Shown piece by piece: positions 1 to 11,738 of a DNA stretch of 64,000 nt (position 1 is its first letter; each line of letters starts with the position of its first letter). Source of the DNA: Lithospermum erythrorhizon (lineage: Eukaryota; Streptophyta; Magnoliopsida; Boraginales; Boraginaceae). A model generated the notes under the pieces. The model did not search any database. It worked only from the letters and a program-made list of their open reading frames with translations, and had not been told where the DNA came from. The stretch covers positions 1 through 64,000 of the forward strand of contig JADFUC010001218.1 in the NCBI GenBank assembly GCA_019722365.1. The letters are read 5' to 3'. Made by a program: the position numbers and the translations under genes.

Positions 1-524
1 ATTACGTATTGCTAGCGAGAGTTATTAATATCAGATAGTAAACGGATAACAAAATATAAAGATTCATTAATATATAAAGTTTGTTTTGTGTTAAATAATG
101 ATATTATTTAAAAGACAATACTCATGATATTACGCTAAAGTAATAATATCAGATTCGTTATTTTAATTTATATGATGAAAGTTTTATTTGTTTGAAATGT
201 CCTCTCAATATATATGGATGTAGCATGATTTTATATATAGTATTGAATAATATGTATGAATAAAAAGCATAGGATGCATCAATATATTACCTCCATATTT
301 AAATAATGTAAGACTTCATTATTTAAAAAATAATATGTACTGTACCAAAATATTGCTAAAATTGTAACAGGTTTAAGTAAATTAAAAGAAAACACATAAT
401 CTTTATTACTGATATAGCTACAAATATTCTTTAATATATTATTTAACTCAATTTTGGTCAATTTATAATATTTCTAATTATCATATGCAAGATAAATTAT
501 ATTTGCCAGCTTTAACAATTATAA
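1..524. other. AT-rich flank, no gene seen
   Basis: Very AT-rich sequence with short open frames only. I see no recognisable protein, RNA or repeat boundary here. It ends where a GC-rich block (ccgggggcccggcccg, about 530) begins; that block resembles sequence common near hAT ends. Confidence 0.5.
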
Positions 525-1944
525 GCATTGCCGGGGGCCCGGCCCGTCTGCATTATCAAATTGCTCGTTCGAGGCATTTTAATGTACCGCTTTGAATTTA
601 TAATCTGCATTTAATGCTGACATGCTGATACAACGTATACCTGCTTTTAAAGTAAACGTAATGTAGCATCAAGCCACATTAACGCTGAAGTCCAACGGCG
701 TGCAGTGAACATGATCAATCAGTATCAAGTTAGATTAAATCTGCATTCATCGCTCAGTGTAATGCGGGTGTCGGCTTCATCTAAACTAAGTGTCTCCGCT
801 TGAATTTTAATAAACCATCCTACATTTTGCAAAAACTCCAAAACCAAGAGGTCCGCAAAACGGGCAACACTTCCCTTCATTTCTCACAACTCACAATCAT
901 TCTTAAGCAATACCAAAGTTAAATGCTAATCACTTCTTTAAGAATTACAATATTTATTACTGTAGTTTTGGCTTCAAGCTCATATAATCGTTGAATCAAA
1001 CGATCTTACCTTGCTCCATTTATCCGCATTATCTATCAACTTTTGGCAAATTTTGATATTTGTTCCCTTCAATTAATGGCATCAAACGTAACCTTGGAAA
1101 AAGTATCATTTTCAGCGATGGGCCGCTTAGTATGTCTAATGATTTTGTTAATTTTAGATGATGATAATCGTGACGGATGAACTACCTTTATTAATCCCTC
1201 AATCTAGTGCCACGGATACTACTATCGGTAGGAAAAAACTTCATGGATTTAGGGAAATATTTTCAATGAGACCGGAAAACAAACGGCAATCTCTTGTTTA
1301 AATTGTAAGAATACTCTAACATGGCAAACGGCCAAAGGAACGTCATCTTGTTGTATTAATTTACGGGTTATAAGATCACTAAAGATAGAGTAGTATACAA
1401 AGAACTGGTCATACCCAAACCGGCAAAAACTTTTTTAGTATTTTGGCATATGTGATCAAACTATGGAAATTTGTAATCTAGCCGCTTTAATCATTAGATG
1501 GACATGTCATCAAATTTGATTCAAAATGTCGTTTAATCCTCGAGCAATACGTATCCTCGGCTCCATTTTTACTTAAACTATGCTTTTAAATATTTTAAAA
1601 GTGAAAAAAGATCTTCTATGTAAAATTCTAAGCGAATTTAAGTCTTTATAAAAATGTAAGCTTCACTGGGCCGATATCGCCGCCTTTTGATTTGATATAC
1701 GCGTGTAACATGCCACATCATCATGATCGGGTCTTACAAAAGAGAAATTATATATTTTAGATCTATCATAAACATAAATAAATATTCAAATTTCGAAGTA
1801 TACTTCACGCCGCTAATGATTACAAATGTTTGAATAGATTACTTCAATTTCATTTGATAATGCGCCTCGCTAACGTATCAATTGAAAAAAAATTAAAGAT
1901 GCCTATTAAAACCGGATTTTAGAACTTTTTCTTATGTTAGATGT

Positions 1945-2154
1945 TTATGTCACGCCCTTCACTCAGTTGCTAAAGACGGAATAAAAGTTGTTTGGGCATG
2001 TAGCTTATTTTTACCAATTCGTAAGGCCGTTAATTTTGTTGTTAATGGCGGGTTAAGACATGAATATAAAAAATTAGTCGAGGCCGGAAAGAAGTTTAAA
2101 ATTAATTTTGGATTTGTGATACTAGATGGAAACTCCACTTCTGTGATCTACTAG
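1945..2154 (+). pseudogene. hAT transposase fragment, central region
   Basis: A 69-codon open stretch reads CHALHSVAKDGIKVV, then IRKAVNFVV, then LDGNSTSVI, ending at a TAG. In hAT transposases this region reads roughly C-A-H-x-L-N-L-I-V-x-D-G-L, then I-R-x-x-x-x-Y-V, then L-D-x-x-T-R-W-N-S-T. Spacing and order agree; the W of the RWNST motif is lost. Assignment is by motif recognition and is moderately secure. It has no start codon of its own and is a relic. Confidence 0.65.
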
Positions 2155-2889
2155 TTTTATTATATGTATAAGTGATTTAAATTACAACATTTTATGACGT
2201 GACGCTCCTATCAAGTTTAACATTATCCCCCACTCACATATAATAATTGAAATATTGTTAATTATTTAAATTTCTTTTGAGCCATTTAAAGATTATAATA
2301 AAGTTTTTTCAACTCAATAATAACTAAATATTCATCTTGCTTTAGAATGTAATCGTTAATCTTTCCATTCATATGACTAAACATACAGTGATGGTCATGT
2401 TGTTAGAGATATGGTTCCGAATATGGAAGACAAGTTTTTAAAATATTTTCATCCTATCCCACATGCATATGCACTGGTATAATTTGATCCAAAACTAAAT
2501 TAAGTCATTTCCCCAATTTCTATGTGAAACTCTATTATGAAGTTAATTAGTATCTTTTAATCCCGAACTAAAAAGAGTTTCATGTTCAAAAAAAATGAAA
2601 GCGATGGTATTGAAACGTATATGTATACACATGTATAGCAAATACTGCGACTGAAAAGTAAGTGCTCTACCCTCTAGTAGTGGAACAAGTTTTAATATGC
2701 TCGCTGCAGCTTAAGATACGAAGTCAATACGATCACCTATTAACGCTTTTTACAATTATTAGGTAACACTAATCCAATCGCTCCACAAGACACTACAATG
2801 CAGTTAACTCCAATATTTAACTTCTAACTTTGAATTGAGTCAATATAATGATAATAACCCTTTGATATATTTAAACGCGGGGGACTAAG

Positions 2890-3139
2890 GAAGCATTGTT
2901 TCCGGTATTGTCTAAGATGGCAGAAATATCCCTGGCGCCCCATGTCAACAATAGCTGAATCCGCATTTAGCAATTTTAAGCGCGTAGCTCCAATACACTC
3001 AAAGACGTTTTCAAGCACTTTACAAGCTCGGGCGATTGAAGTATGTGTTTGTATCAAGGATTGGACGGTCATGAGCACGGATGCAAAGATAAGGATACAC
3101 TCATGGAAGGAAAGGAAAAAGATTTGTCTGAGATCTTAA
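2890..3139 (+). pseudogene. hAT transposase fragment, C-terminal dimerisation domain
   Basis: About 2900-2923 reads FPVLSKMA in one frame. The next frame continues MSTIA-ESAFS-FKRV (from 2942) and ends in AIEVCVCIKDWTV. Intact hATC domains read FPxLSxMARDILAIP, then STVASESAFS, then GRVLDxxRS, then VEALICTQDW. Relative to that pattern, residues are missing between STIA and ESAFS, and there is a frame change before MSTIA. These are ordinary decay lesions. This is the strongest evidence that the 0.5-3.6 kb region was a hAT element. Confidence 0.75.
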
Positions 3140-3620
3140 GGATATCGAGGAATAAATTCAAGTAGACGTATTATAATAACACAATAGAAATACATTCGAC
3201 AAAGAAGAATCCTCGAAGACATTTGGGAAATAGTGTATGATGATTAGATTTGTAAGTAAGTTTTTATAATTTTGATTGAGTGTATGAAATAGTAGCGATG
3301 ATTAGGGATTTCGCTAAACGCTGAACCCGCTCAATAATGCCAACATCTTTTGTTTCTTTTAAATTCTCGCTATTGCATTAAATGGAATTGAACGGCATAC
3401 CATCAGAACTTAACGGTACCACGTTACACTTAAACGCGTGCGCTTCCTAAGTAACGGATAACGTACCCCGCTTAGGTTATTAAATTTCATTTAGATTTTG
3501 TAAAGTCAAACGCCCACCGCTTATATTCAATCTGCATTCACATTTAACACATCAAAATCGGTTAAACTTTCTCAGAAGTTAAACCTCGTACCGCTTTAAA
3601 CGGAACGTGCCACGCTTATA

Positions 3621-5285
3621 TCAGATAAGGGTTGCAATAGGAGCGACTTTTGAAATTCATTTTCATTATTAACTAAATTTAATCACAAATTCTCCACACC
3701 CTCCTCAAATTCTTAGATATAGCCTCATACCTCAACCCATAAACTTATTTTACTTCCATTTGCAATACATATTGTTTAATTTATAAATGACACCAAAAAC
3801 AACAAAATGACAAGAGGGGGCACAATCATCACTGAGGAAAAGAGAAAGAAGGTCATAATCGAGGAGGCTAACTCAAATACTTTTATGAGTGAACTCGAGG
3901 TAGCGAGAGACGACCACGAGGAAGCTCGGAAACGCCTCGAAAGTGGAGTGTAAATGCACGCATGCGGTGTCTATCCTCGAATGCCTTCATCAAACAATTT
4001 TGGCTTTTGGTAACTTTATTCCAATACCTAGAAAATGCCACCATAAATATTTGGTAGGTTACTACTATTAATGGTATCCGGAAATTGCAGTTCAATTTAT
4101 AAGTCTATAAGTATGGGAATCGTGAAGGTCGCAACATGATAAATGGGCGTCCCCTACGATAGCGTAACCTTTAATGTTAAATGGGTGTCAAGGAATGATT
4201 ACGGAGGAGGATCTTAGGAATGAATTTTTTATGACTAGACAAATTTCTAGACGATAACGTTTAATGTATACATTATCCTGGAATCGCCAATTAGCCAAAC
4301 AGATTGCAGGTTAATATGCCAATAATTCCAACTGACGACATACAAATGATCAGCAACTTCCGCTTCGAACGATAATGGCGTTAACTTCTACCTCCTACAA
4401 TATCCCCGAACACATTTTCCATCATATCAAGCGCCACAAATATGGCGTGAAATTTATCTTGTCACATTTGTTGCCAGAGGAAAAATGTGCTCAGTCTGGG
4501 GATTGTCGGAGGCGCGAGGTTATCAAAGCGGCGCATGATTTCAAAAAAGCCTCAATTTCTGCTCGAGTGCCTATTCGTGGATGGCGCTGGCATCAAATGG
4601 GAGATCTGCTGGGAGAGAACCATGGTGAGCGAACTCTCAGCGTCTGGAGAAGGGTTCAAATGAAGAGTTCACCCGTATCCTCAAATTGGAGGGGTTACTA
4701 CCTCCCCCAACAACCAAATGCAGAGCGTGAGCGCATTAATTTCAAGAGGTCGCTGACGCATTTAATCGGTCGCGCCTCGCGAGATGTCGATATGTCACAA
4801 GCAGATCGGAAGCAGAGAGCTGCATCAACGAAATGACGGGGCGATGCGGGATTCAAGGCGGTCGGATGTCCGGCGCTAATGATCGCACGATACTTTCCCT
4901 CAACAACGAAATGCTCTCCCCATCACACCTCCTCCATTTATATAGTCAGTAAGAACTGTCAAGAAACACACGAGTGAATGTTTTATATATTGGGCGCGCG
5001 GATGTTTTTTCCCCGCTTAAACAAATGCTTGTTATTTACGTATCACTTTTATTCAAAGCTGGAAGCAAATTACTTTTAATGTTTGAATGTCAAATGCCTG
5101 AATGCTTGAATGGTTTATAAGATTCTGCATCGCTACGCAATTTCACGCTTATGGTAAAAAATGCAATATTTATGGATAATCGCCAGCAATTTCACGAACT
5201 AAGACTAATATTGATTAACGCTGGGCATCAAGCTTCATACGTGAATCTGCGCATCTACCCCGGCTCACAGGCCCCTGAACTGCCG
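3621..5285. other. Intergenic, no supported gene
   Basis: Mixed composition. A 153-codon open frame at 4375-4836 (+) matches nothing I know, has no motif, and lies in sequence that looks like old repeat; I do not call it a gene. Purine-rich stretches near 3815-3900 resemble a retroelement gag, but no domain can be confirmed. Confidence 0.4.
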
Positions 5286-5290
5286 CCGAG

Positions 5291-5385
5291 GGCCCAATCA
5301 CTGCCCCGTCCGACCCACTTGCCCATTTGGAAGACATTCTTTATTGGGCCAAAAGGCAATAGAAATCTAAAAGGAAAAAGGCCCA
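5291..5385 (+). promoter_or_regulatory. Cluster of three site II (TGGGCC/GGCCCA) motifs
   Basis: GGCCCA at 5291-5296, TGGGCC at 5345-5350 and GGCCCA at 5380-5385, all within 120 bp upstream of the ATG at 5409. In plants such site II elements are bound by TCP factors and are common in promoters of growth-linked housekeeping genes. No TATA box is evident. Seeing the motifs is direct; the regulatory role is inference. Confidence 0.5.
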
Positions 5386-5408
5386 ATGATAATGGTATAT
5401 GCAGCAAA

Positions 5409-7219
5409 ATGGTGTCTGAAAAACAAAGGCAGACAGGCAGTGAAGAACATCGCCGCCGAAGAATGGGTGGCGACACTACTAGTAGTAGTAGTAGCAGTGG
5501 GGAGGAAGACGGAGATTGTAAGTGGAAGGAGGCTATTAACTCCGTCGCCACCACCACCACCTACACAGGTTCCAATGCTAATGGAACAGCACCCACTTGT
5601 AGTGATAATAATGATGACAAACACAAGCCAAAAAAACTCACTCACTATCAGATTCAGGTACCCTTTTCAATAATATGATGTTTACTTTTTGTTACATGTT
5701 TTGTAATGGACCATTTGTAGGGAAACTTTGGAAGATTAATACTTTTTTATGTTTTTATTAAATTTAGGACTAATTATGTAAAAAAAACACTAAAAGAGGT
5801 TGCCTTGCATACATTTTTGAACAAAACTACCGTTTGTATAATCTTCTGTTGTCCTTTTGTTTCATATTAATTAATGACCAATGTTTATGTGGTGTCTTGA
5901 GGTTTATAGTTGTAGGAAGACAAGTGATGAATTAGCTTTAGTTTGTTTAGATAAGTGAAATGGTTGTAGGGAGAGAAGTGATAAATTATCTCCAAAAGGA
6001 CGGCTTCTGTAGTATTCTGGCTTGATGCATAAGGCACTGTAGTATCTAGAGGTTCTTTTGTAGGTAGAGAAGGGATGAATTAGCTGAAGTATTTTGTTAT
6101 CTGATAAGTAATGAATTATTTCCAGAAGTTTCTATTGTAGTACGGAGTATCTTTTTTTGTTGATGCATAAGGCCTTTTACATTACAACCTCTTATTTAAT
6201 CTTGAAAATCAGAATTTGGGATGGATTAACCTGCGTTCATCCAAGCATTCAATTTCGAGGATCGGTGTGATAAATAGTACTTATCTGTAACTGTAGATAT
6301 AAGTATGTTAAATTGTCCTATCGTAGGTTCTGTAAGTGGGGATTTTTTTAAAGCTGCTTTAGTTGTCATCTCGGGTTCTCTACATTAGGATTAGCCTTTT
6401 GAGTTACACAAGTCTCGCATGCATTGTTGTTTCTTCCATTCTAGATTGATTTGCTGAACATTTATCATGAAATTTTGAACAGGCTCAAAAGCTGCTAGAT
6501 GGCATCGTGGAGAGTTCGATTGAGATAGTTAGAACAGACGAACATGTGTCCCATGAAGATTTGAATATGGATGAAGGTGGAATTCGATTATTCAAACGCG
6601 CGCCTCCTGGGATAAAATTTGACCATGTAGGTGAGAATAAGTTTTCTTGTACATGTTGCTCTGCCCTTAGATGTTAGTTGCTGAGTTCATGATAGTATCA
6701 CAGGTTCAGTTTTCTGGCCTTGTTTCTTCTCTAAGTTATATTGTCTGCAAAATTAGGGGTCATTCATAACTTTTGTAAGGAAAGAAAACATCATAATAAT
6801 GTGTATGATGCTTTTCTTAATCAGATGAATTGCAAGGACCAACGAAGAAACCAAGAATTCTGCGTGGACCAGAGATAGATGAGAAATCAAAAAAGTTTGT
6901 ACATTTGCAGTATAATGCTGAAGTTTCTATAGAACTCATCAAATTCACTTTGCTTTAATTTTCTCATCTGATTGATAATAAATGTATTTCATTGCAGTTT
7001 AGACGTAAACTTGAATCTGTTGTTGTCGATGGGTTGACCATTATAGCTGCAGCAAGTGATGCAAGCCAGAAGGCACGGGATAAAGTTGAAGCAAAACATG
7101 AAGCTGCAAAAGCAGCAGCTAAAAGAGAAGAGGAACGAGTAGCCGCACTGAAAAAGATTCGGGGTGAAAGATGGTTGCCTTCCATGGCCAAAGAAATGCA
7201 AAACAAATCCCAAAGATGA
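5409..7219 (+). CDS. Small conserved-looking plant protein of unknown function, 4 exons, 230 aa
   Basis: Exons 5409-5657, 6483-6630, 6825-6898 and 6998-7219 join in frame with GT-AG introns (phases 0, 1, 0), giving about 230 residues and a TGA at 7217. The start at 5409 (MVSEKQRQ) is the first in-frame ATG after the site II motifs; ATG 5463 (MGGDTTSS) is an alternative. The N-terminus is Arg-rich and then Ser/acidic (SSSSSSGEEDGD). Next comes HYQIQ-AQKLLDGIVESSIEIV, a basic KKPRILRGPEIDEKSKKF segment, and a C-terminal Ala/Lys/Glu-rich helix (KARDKVEAKHEAAKAAAKRE) likely to form a coiled coil, ending in RWLPSMAKEM. There is no signal peptide or membrane segment. Composition suggests a nuclear or nucleolar protein, but I do not recognise the family and assign no function. 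The structure is intact, so I think it is expressed. Confidence 0.75.
5905..6140 (+). repeat. Degenerate direct repeats inside intron 1 of the 5.4-kb gene
   Basis: Related strings recur: tgtaggaagacaagtgatga (about 5911), tgtagggagagaagtgataa (about 5966), tgtaggtagagaagggatga (about 6059), then a weaker copy near 6100. Each is followed by an aatta(g/t)ct-like string. Spacing is irregular, so this is a decayed repeat rather than a clean tandem array. Confidence 0.45.
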
Positions 7220-7500
7220 CATCTAGAGAATGTAACCCATGTTTGTACTTGGTTATTAGGAGCTGAACAATTATTAGAAGCTCCTAACCTATCTAGGTAG
7301 TCCCTGTATGCTGTGCACTTTTAGACAAATTTATGGAACTTAATTTGGTGTCTTGAGGTAATAGCAGGGTCTGTTGGTGCTCGATCAATCCCAAGTAGAC
7401 TTCTAAAATAGTAAAAAGTTAAGCATGACTTTACTTTGTTTTTAACAAAGAATGCATTTCATAAATCAAATATTCAAAACATTGTATCTAGCATTAGAAA
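7220..7500. other. 3' flank of the 5.4-kb gene
   Basis: The 3' untranslated region and polyadenylation zone of the upstream gene probably lie here (AT-rich). No further gene is seen before the LINE remnant begins. Confidence 0.4.
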
Positions 7501-9148
7501 TGCGATGGTTATTACAATCTAAGGAATTGAAAGTACTAATGGAGACATCAAGCATGTTTACAAAACAATCGATATTGATTGGAAATTAAAATAACTTGCA
7601 ATTGTTCTTCAAGACTTTATTTTTTATTGATCGCAATTCCCTTGTCTTTTCAATCTTGCAAAAGTGCCTAGACCAAACCTCTAAGGTAAAACCATCACTA
7701 ACAAAATAAATCGATTTTTTTAGGAGAATAGATATGGTGAAGATTGTTTCTCCAAAAGAGACTATATTGAAATTCGTCATTGATAATGGGGCATCCTCAC
7801 TAGAGCCTTTATTCATATAATATCCATAAAGAATTTTCCTTGAGCCCTTGAAGGATATTGAGATGAGCCATTTTGCATCTATATCATTAGAAATGCCTAA
7901 GTAAATTTTGACATCTCTTTTCTTGCAATTACGGCAACAATTATTTTCGTCCAGAAGATGGATGATTTTGGTTGAAACTCCAGCCAAGAGGGACTGGTTT
8001 TCTTGATGCTGGTGCGGCAGATCAAGGCCGATATGGGTTTGTTCCTTTTTTAACATCAAAGTCACGACATTTTTTGAGAAATCTAGATTTTTAAGCTTTG
8101 GCTTATCATATTAAATCATTTCTAATAACCCATTGTCCAAAATGATAAAAATAAAGGAGAAAGAAGTTATAGTCTTTTTCTTTGGAGTTAATCCGTAAAG
8201 AAATGAGGTTGCGTATATTTTGGATGGTGATAGAGATTGAAAACAGACCAGCTTATCAAGTGGAAAATGGACAACAAAAAGAAAAGAGGCGGTTAGATGC
8301 ATTCTTTGGGTTCAATGCCAAAGTGGGCGCATTATGTTGAGATTTTTGTCGTGGTCTTCTTTGAAAGAAGATCCAAGGTCAGCGTGTCGGTGAGGAGTTT
8401 CCAAAGGAAAATTTTGATTTTTTCGAGGTGCGGAAGTTTCCAAGTCAAGCTCCTGTGCATTGGGGATATTTTGCAATTTCTTAGCATTTTAAGTAGATTG
8501 CACTCATTTTTATTAATATGACGATAACGGTCTTTGAAAGAGAAAGACTCTTTAGTCCAATGATATGTATCTTCATGATTTTTTGGCCTAATGGTGAGGA
8601 TTTTATTGATTATGAAAGGGAAAAAAATGTAAAAAGAAGGTCAGTGTTCCATGTAAGAGTCATCGAATTAGCCATCATCGAGACGGATCTGCTATCGCTT
8701 CTTGATCGGGGTTAAGAGCGTTGTGGTCAACTCGATCCAATGATCCTTCCAAATATGATTTTTTTTCCCATTACCAACAGTCCAAAAAGAGATTTTTAAT
8801 TTCTTTCTTAGTCCTCGAACGGCGATTTTCCAAGTTCGTGAAGAATTAGTTTTTGTAGCCGATAAGAGGGGCGCGTGTTAAAGTAATATTTCGATTTTTT
8901 AAAAAGAGAATTCACGAAGTGTTGTGGTACCGAATGAAGTCTAACCATTTCTTCCTAAGTGGCAATATTAAAAGCCGATGAGGCGTTAAATCCAGCCTCC
9001 TACAAACTCCTTATTAAGGTAGAGGAAATCCTAATTAATCCAGTGAATCTTGTTGATTTGATTCCCCCTCCCCCCAAAAAAAGAAAGTCAGCAAGAATTT
9101 TGTCAATTTCATAGAGGGTGGAAAGTGAAAATTCTATAAATGTCCATC
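7501..9148 (-). mobile_element. LINE (L1-type) remnant, 3' half: end of RT, zf-RVT and possible RNase H
   Basis: Reading the - strand from 9148 downward: EIDKILADF (about 9110) then NKIHWIN match the segment after the RT palm in plant LINEs (E-I-D-K-x-L-x-D-F-W-W-G, then G-I-H-W). WTVGNGKKNHIWKDHW (about 8760-8810) is the classic VGNG..IWxDxW motif. LEKIKIFLWKLL (about 8410-8450) is the start of the zf-RVT domain. A 159-codon frame at 7586-8065 ends with YFVSDGFTLEVW and LRSIKNKV, which could be a worn RNase H-like domain; that last point is weak. Stops and frameshifts throughout. It is the downstream half of the LINE whose other half lies at 18.5-20.2 kb. Confidence 0.8.
9144..9148 (+). repeat. 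Target-site duplication, left copy (CCATC)
   Basis: CCATC directly follows LINE sequence on the left and precedes a degraded LTR start (CGTAATA, expected TGTAATA). The same five bases follow the LTR end ..GCTACA at 18521. Five bases is the usual duplication for LTR retroelements. Confidence 0.65.
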
Positions 9149-9452
9149 CGTAATAATTCGACCGCAGAAAAAATGTGTACGTGGTGTGCTAAAGGCCATG
9201 CTGTGATACGCTTTGATAAGATTCAATTGGGTACTACTCATATCACCAAAGATTTATCTTCTTTCCGGCTCATCTCACAAGAACTTTACCAGCAAGCCGC
9301 TGGCTGACCAAAATTCCTGGACGGGGCGACCCAATCGAAGCTGAGCACGCAAGCGAGACAAACGCTACTGAAAGACTCGCTGGTGGTTTCGTGAGGCTAC
9401 CCATCAACAACTAATTTAACGCATCGACTCCGGGCGGCGGCCGGGCGTGCCA
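9149..9452 (+). repeat. Truncated LTR copy, left edge of the nest
   Basis: Positions about 9215-9452 align with 18295-18521: shared strings include tatcacc, gacggggcga, aatcgaa..gctgagcacgc, gaaagactcg..tggtggtt, acgcatcgac and gggcgtgc. It ends ..GTGCCA where the right copy ends ..GTGCTACA. The long part present in the right LTR (17.4-18.25 kb) is missing between its start and this block. Confidence 0.6.
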
Positions 9453-9616
9453 AAGAATGTAACAAAGTCAGTCTCGAACTGGAACTAAGTTGTTACGCAG
9501 TCAAGCGGACACCTCCCCTGGTGCCGTAGGAGCCTTACCTCTAGAATCTCACACGGACGGTACGGTCCCTCGATGATTGTGGCTCAACGAGGACGCCGAG
9601 TATTTAAGTGAGGAGG

Positions 9617-10640
9617 TTGTAATACCCGCCGAATCGCAAAAAATGTACAGCTATTGCGCGCCAGAAGAGTATGCTGAAGAAAATTACTATGGATATACGA
9701 AAGTATAAAATACAACCAGTTTCGGTGGATCTTTAAAGCGCATACAAGCATTATTCATATAAAACATATAATTAAATATAAGGATCGTAGGATTTTACAA
9801 GTGTTTTGAAAGAAATTCCACCAAAATCCACGCCCAAATTCACAACGTGAATTTGACTTCCTTCGCCTCCTCGTTGTAATATCAATCGTATTTATATCTC
9901 TAGTTAGTCTGACACCAGAGGGGTCAATCAAGAACTGACCTATGCTAAAAACAAGGACGAACAAAACTGAAAAACCCAAAATTCTTCTTGGGAGAATTTC
10001 GCTGGGGGCTACTGTGGTTTTGGTGAAAAAGTTTCACAAAATCCTATGCGATTTAAAACCCTAAAAGTTTTGGCTATGGCTGTTAAAAATGCCCCGATAA
10101 AGAACCCAAGATTATTGATTCAAGCACCTTTATTAGTCTGCTAAGACACCAATGAGTTAAGCATCGAAGTTGAACTATTTAATTAAGCCAATAAATAAAT
10201 TCTGTCAATATCAATAATCTTCAAGCTATCGATAATACTAAATTATCAAATCCAATTGGGGCCAACTATTTTTAATTGATTCTATTTTGCTTCAATCGAT
10301 ATTCTACATAAAATGTAGAATCCTCGCAATTATGGAAACATATTTCTCAATTATATAAGTTCTCTTTAATTTCATACATGAACGCCACTGCATGCTACAG
10401 GACTCCTCTAGGCTCGTATAATAGTAGTTTCTGTAAGCACAATAATAATCACCAATTACTATTATTATAAATTTATTAATGAGTAAAGATCTAGCAACGT
10501 CATAACCCCTTAAATTATCATGAGAACTCCACACTAGTAATATACAATTACCAAGTTGAACACTAAATTCCGATAATCGCCACAATCTCAACCGGTAAAT
10601 GAATTATTACACAACGGCCACAAATGCATAATAAACGGAA
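9617..10640 (+). repeat. LTR copy, proximal part (left)
   Basis: Starts TGTAATACCC and aligns with about 17334-18260: ctgaagaaaatt, tggatctttaaag, gcattattcatataaa, ccaccaaaatccac, caatcttcaagctatcgata, ttgaacactaaattcc and others. Small indels separate the copies. The distal part, as in 18.3-18.52 kb, is not found after 10640. Confidence 0.65.
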
Positions 10641-11738
10641 CCAATTCTCATTGACAACACTCACTTGCCCTTGACGATTATCTTACAATTCCTTTATCAC
10701 GCGATCTCTAATGTATTAACTAAGGTTAAAGCGTGCGAAATACCCACAATCTCTTTACTCGAAAATTTAATCGGTCAGTTAATTTATGGCGCTAAACCAA
10801 TCAAGCATTCAATCAAAGGAAAGTTCGAGATTCTTTGTATATCATGATTTGAATCCTCCCCAATATATCAAATATCTATCGCTATATCTACCATGCTTTA
10901 CCCAACATATGCTATAACTCTCACAGCTTGGGTGTGACGTGCTGGGTCACAGTCAAAAAGATGCAGCCTCAGATAACATCACGTATAGTTATATATCAGA
11001 AGTTCAAGAATCGAATTTAACCTAAACAAATTTAATATACATATCTTCTATGAATTGCTTGGCCATACCAGCCTCCCGCCACCGTAGACCGCAGCCTCCA
11101 CGGTATCGATCTAGTCCCCAGAAAGCACTTGATCAATCGCATCACTAATCAAAAACACTAATACCAAGAATTGCTTATGACGCTGGCCATCCCATGCTCT
11201 AGGCCTCAAGAGTAATTACCGGGGCCATGCTGGCCTCTAGAAAACATAGATCAACCTAGTGGGATTTAACCTTCACTCATCGAGATACACTACATGTATA
11301 TTATATGTAAAATTCAAATGATATAGTCATGTTTAAACAAATATATTAAAATATAAAAGCAAGGTCAATATTCAAATATTTGTTCACATAACATAATGTA
11401 TACATAACGACCCCACTCTTAACCCAACACCACGCGACATCCTGCCTCCAAGACCTGCGTTCGCCGTACGCTCATCACGCTTTTGCCCTCGACGAGCGGT
11501 TTAGTAGCCTGCCGACTGGCCCCTCCCTCGCTTTACTTTACATACTTTCGACATCACCTCTATCAAGCATATCTCTTAATCGTGGATATTTCAAGCACGT
11601 ACTGATCAGGATGCCGGGTTCCTTAGCTTCGAGCTATCGCCCAAAGATTTGCCACAAAGGAACCCACCGTCCTCAACGCTAGTGTACCACACCAAGTTCG
11701 GTCACTTAACTTTATCCAACATGCTTCTTTACTGATTC
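10641..11738. other. Non-coding retroelement sequence
   Basis: No gene. Contains text typical of old LTR-element interior (for example ccgcagcctccacgg, ggccatgctggcctct). No domain or clear repeat partner was identified, and LTRs for the copia element that follows could not be delimited. Confidence 0.4.

Larger units (their letters stand above)
525..3620 (+). mobile_element. Decayed hAT-family DNA transposon
   Basis: Two blocks of hAT transposase can be read on the + strand (listed separately), in the order expected for the family: a middle block with the CHAL..KDGIKVV and NSTSV motifs, then the C-terminal dimerisation block with MSTIA..ESAFS. Outer sequence carries scattered short motifs typical of subterminal regions: atctgcatt near 604, 740 and 3531, and taccgctt near 575 and 3595. 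The terminal inverted repeats and the 8-bp target duplication were not identified, so both ends are approximate. The element is dead: no long frame and many stops. Confidence 0.6.

Noticed and set aside
4375..4836. 153-codon open frame on the + strand
   Set aside because: No motif or family resemblance, no splice or promoter context, and it lies in old repeat-like DNA. Open frames of this size occur by chance in GC-richer patches.
5255..5645. Open frames of 92-101 codons on the - strand over exon 1 of the 5.4-kb gene
   Set aside because: Shadows of the Ser/acidic-rich + strand exon; their hydrophobic low-complexity text comes from the repeated agt/gga codons.
7586..8065. 159-codon - strand frame as an independent gene
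   Set aside because: It directly follows the LINE zf-RVT text on the same strand and ends with weak RNase H-like text, so it is better read as part of the LINE.
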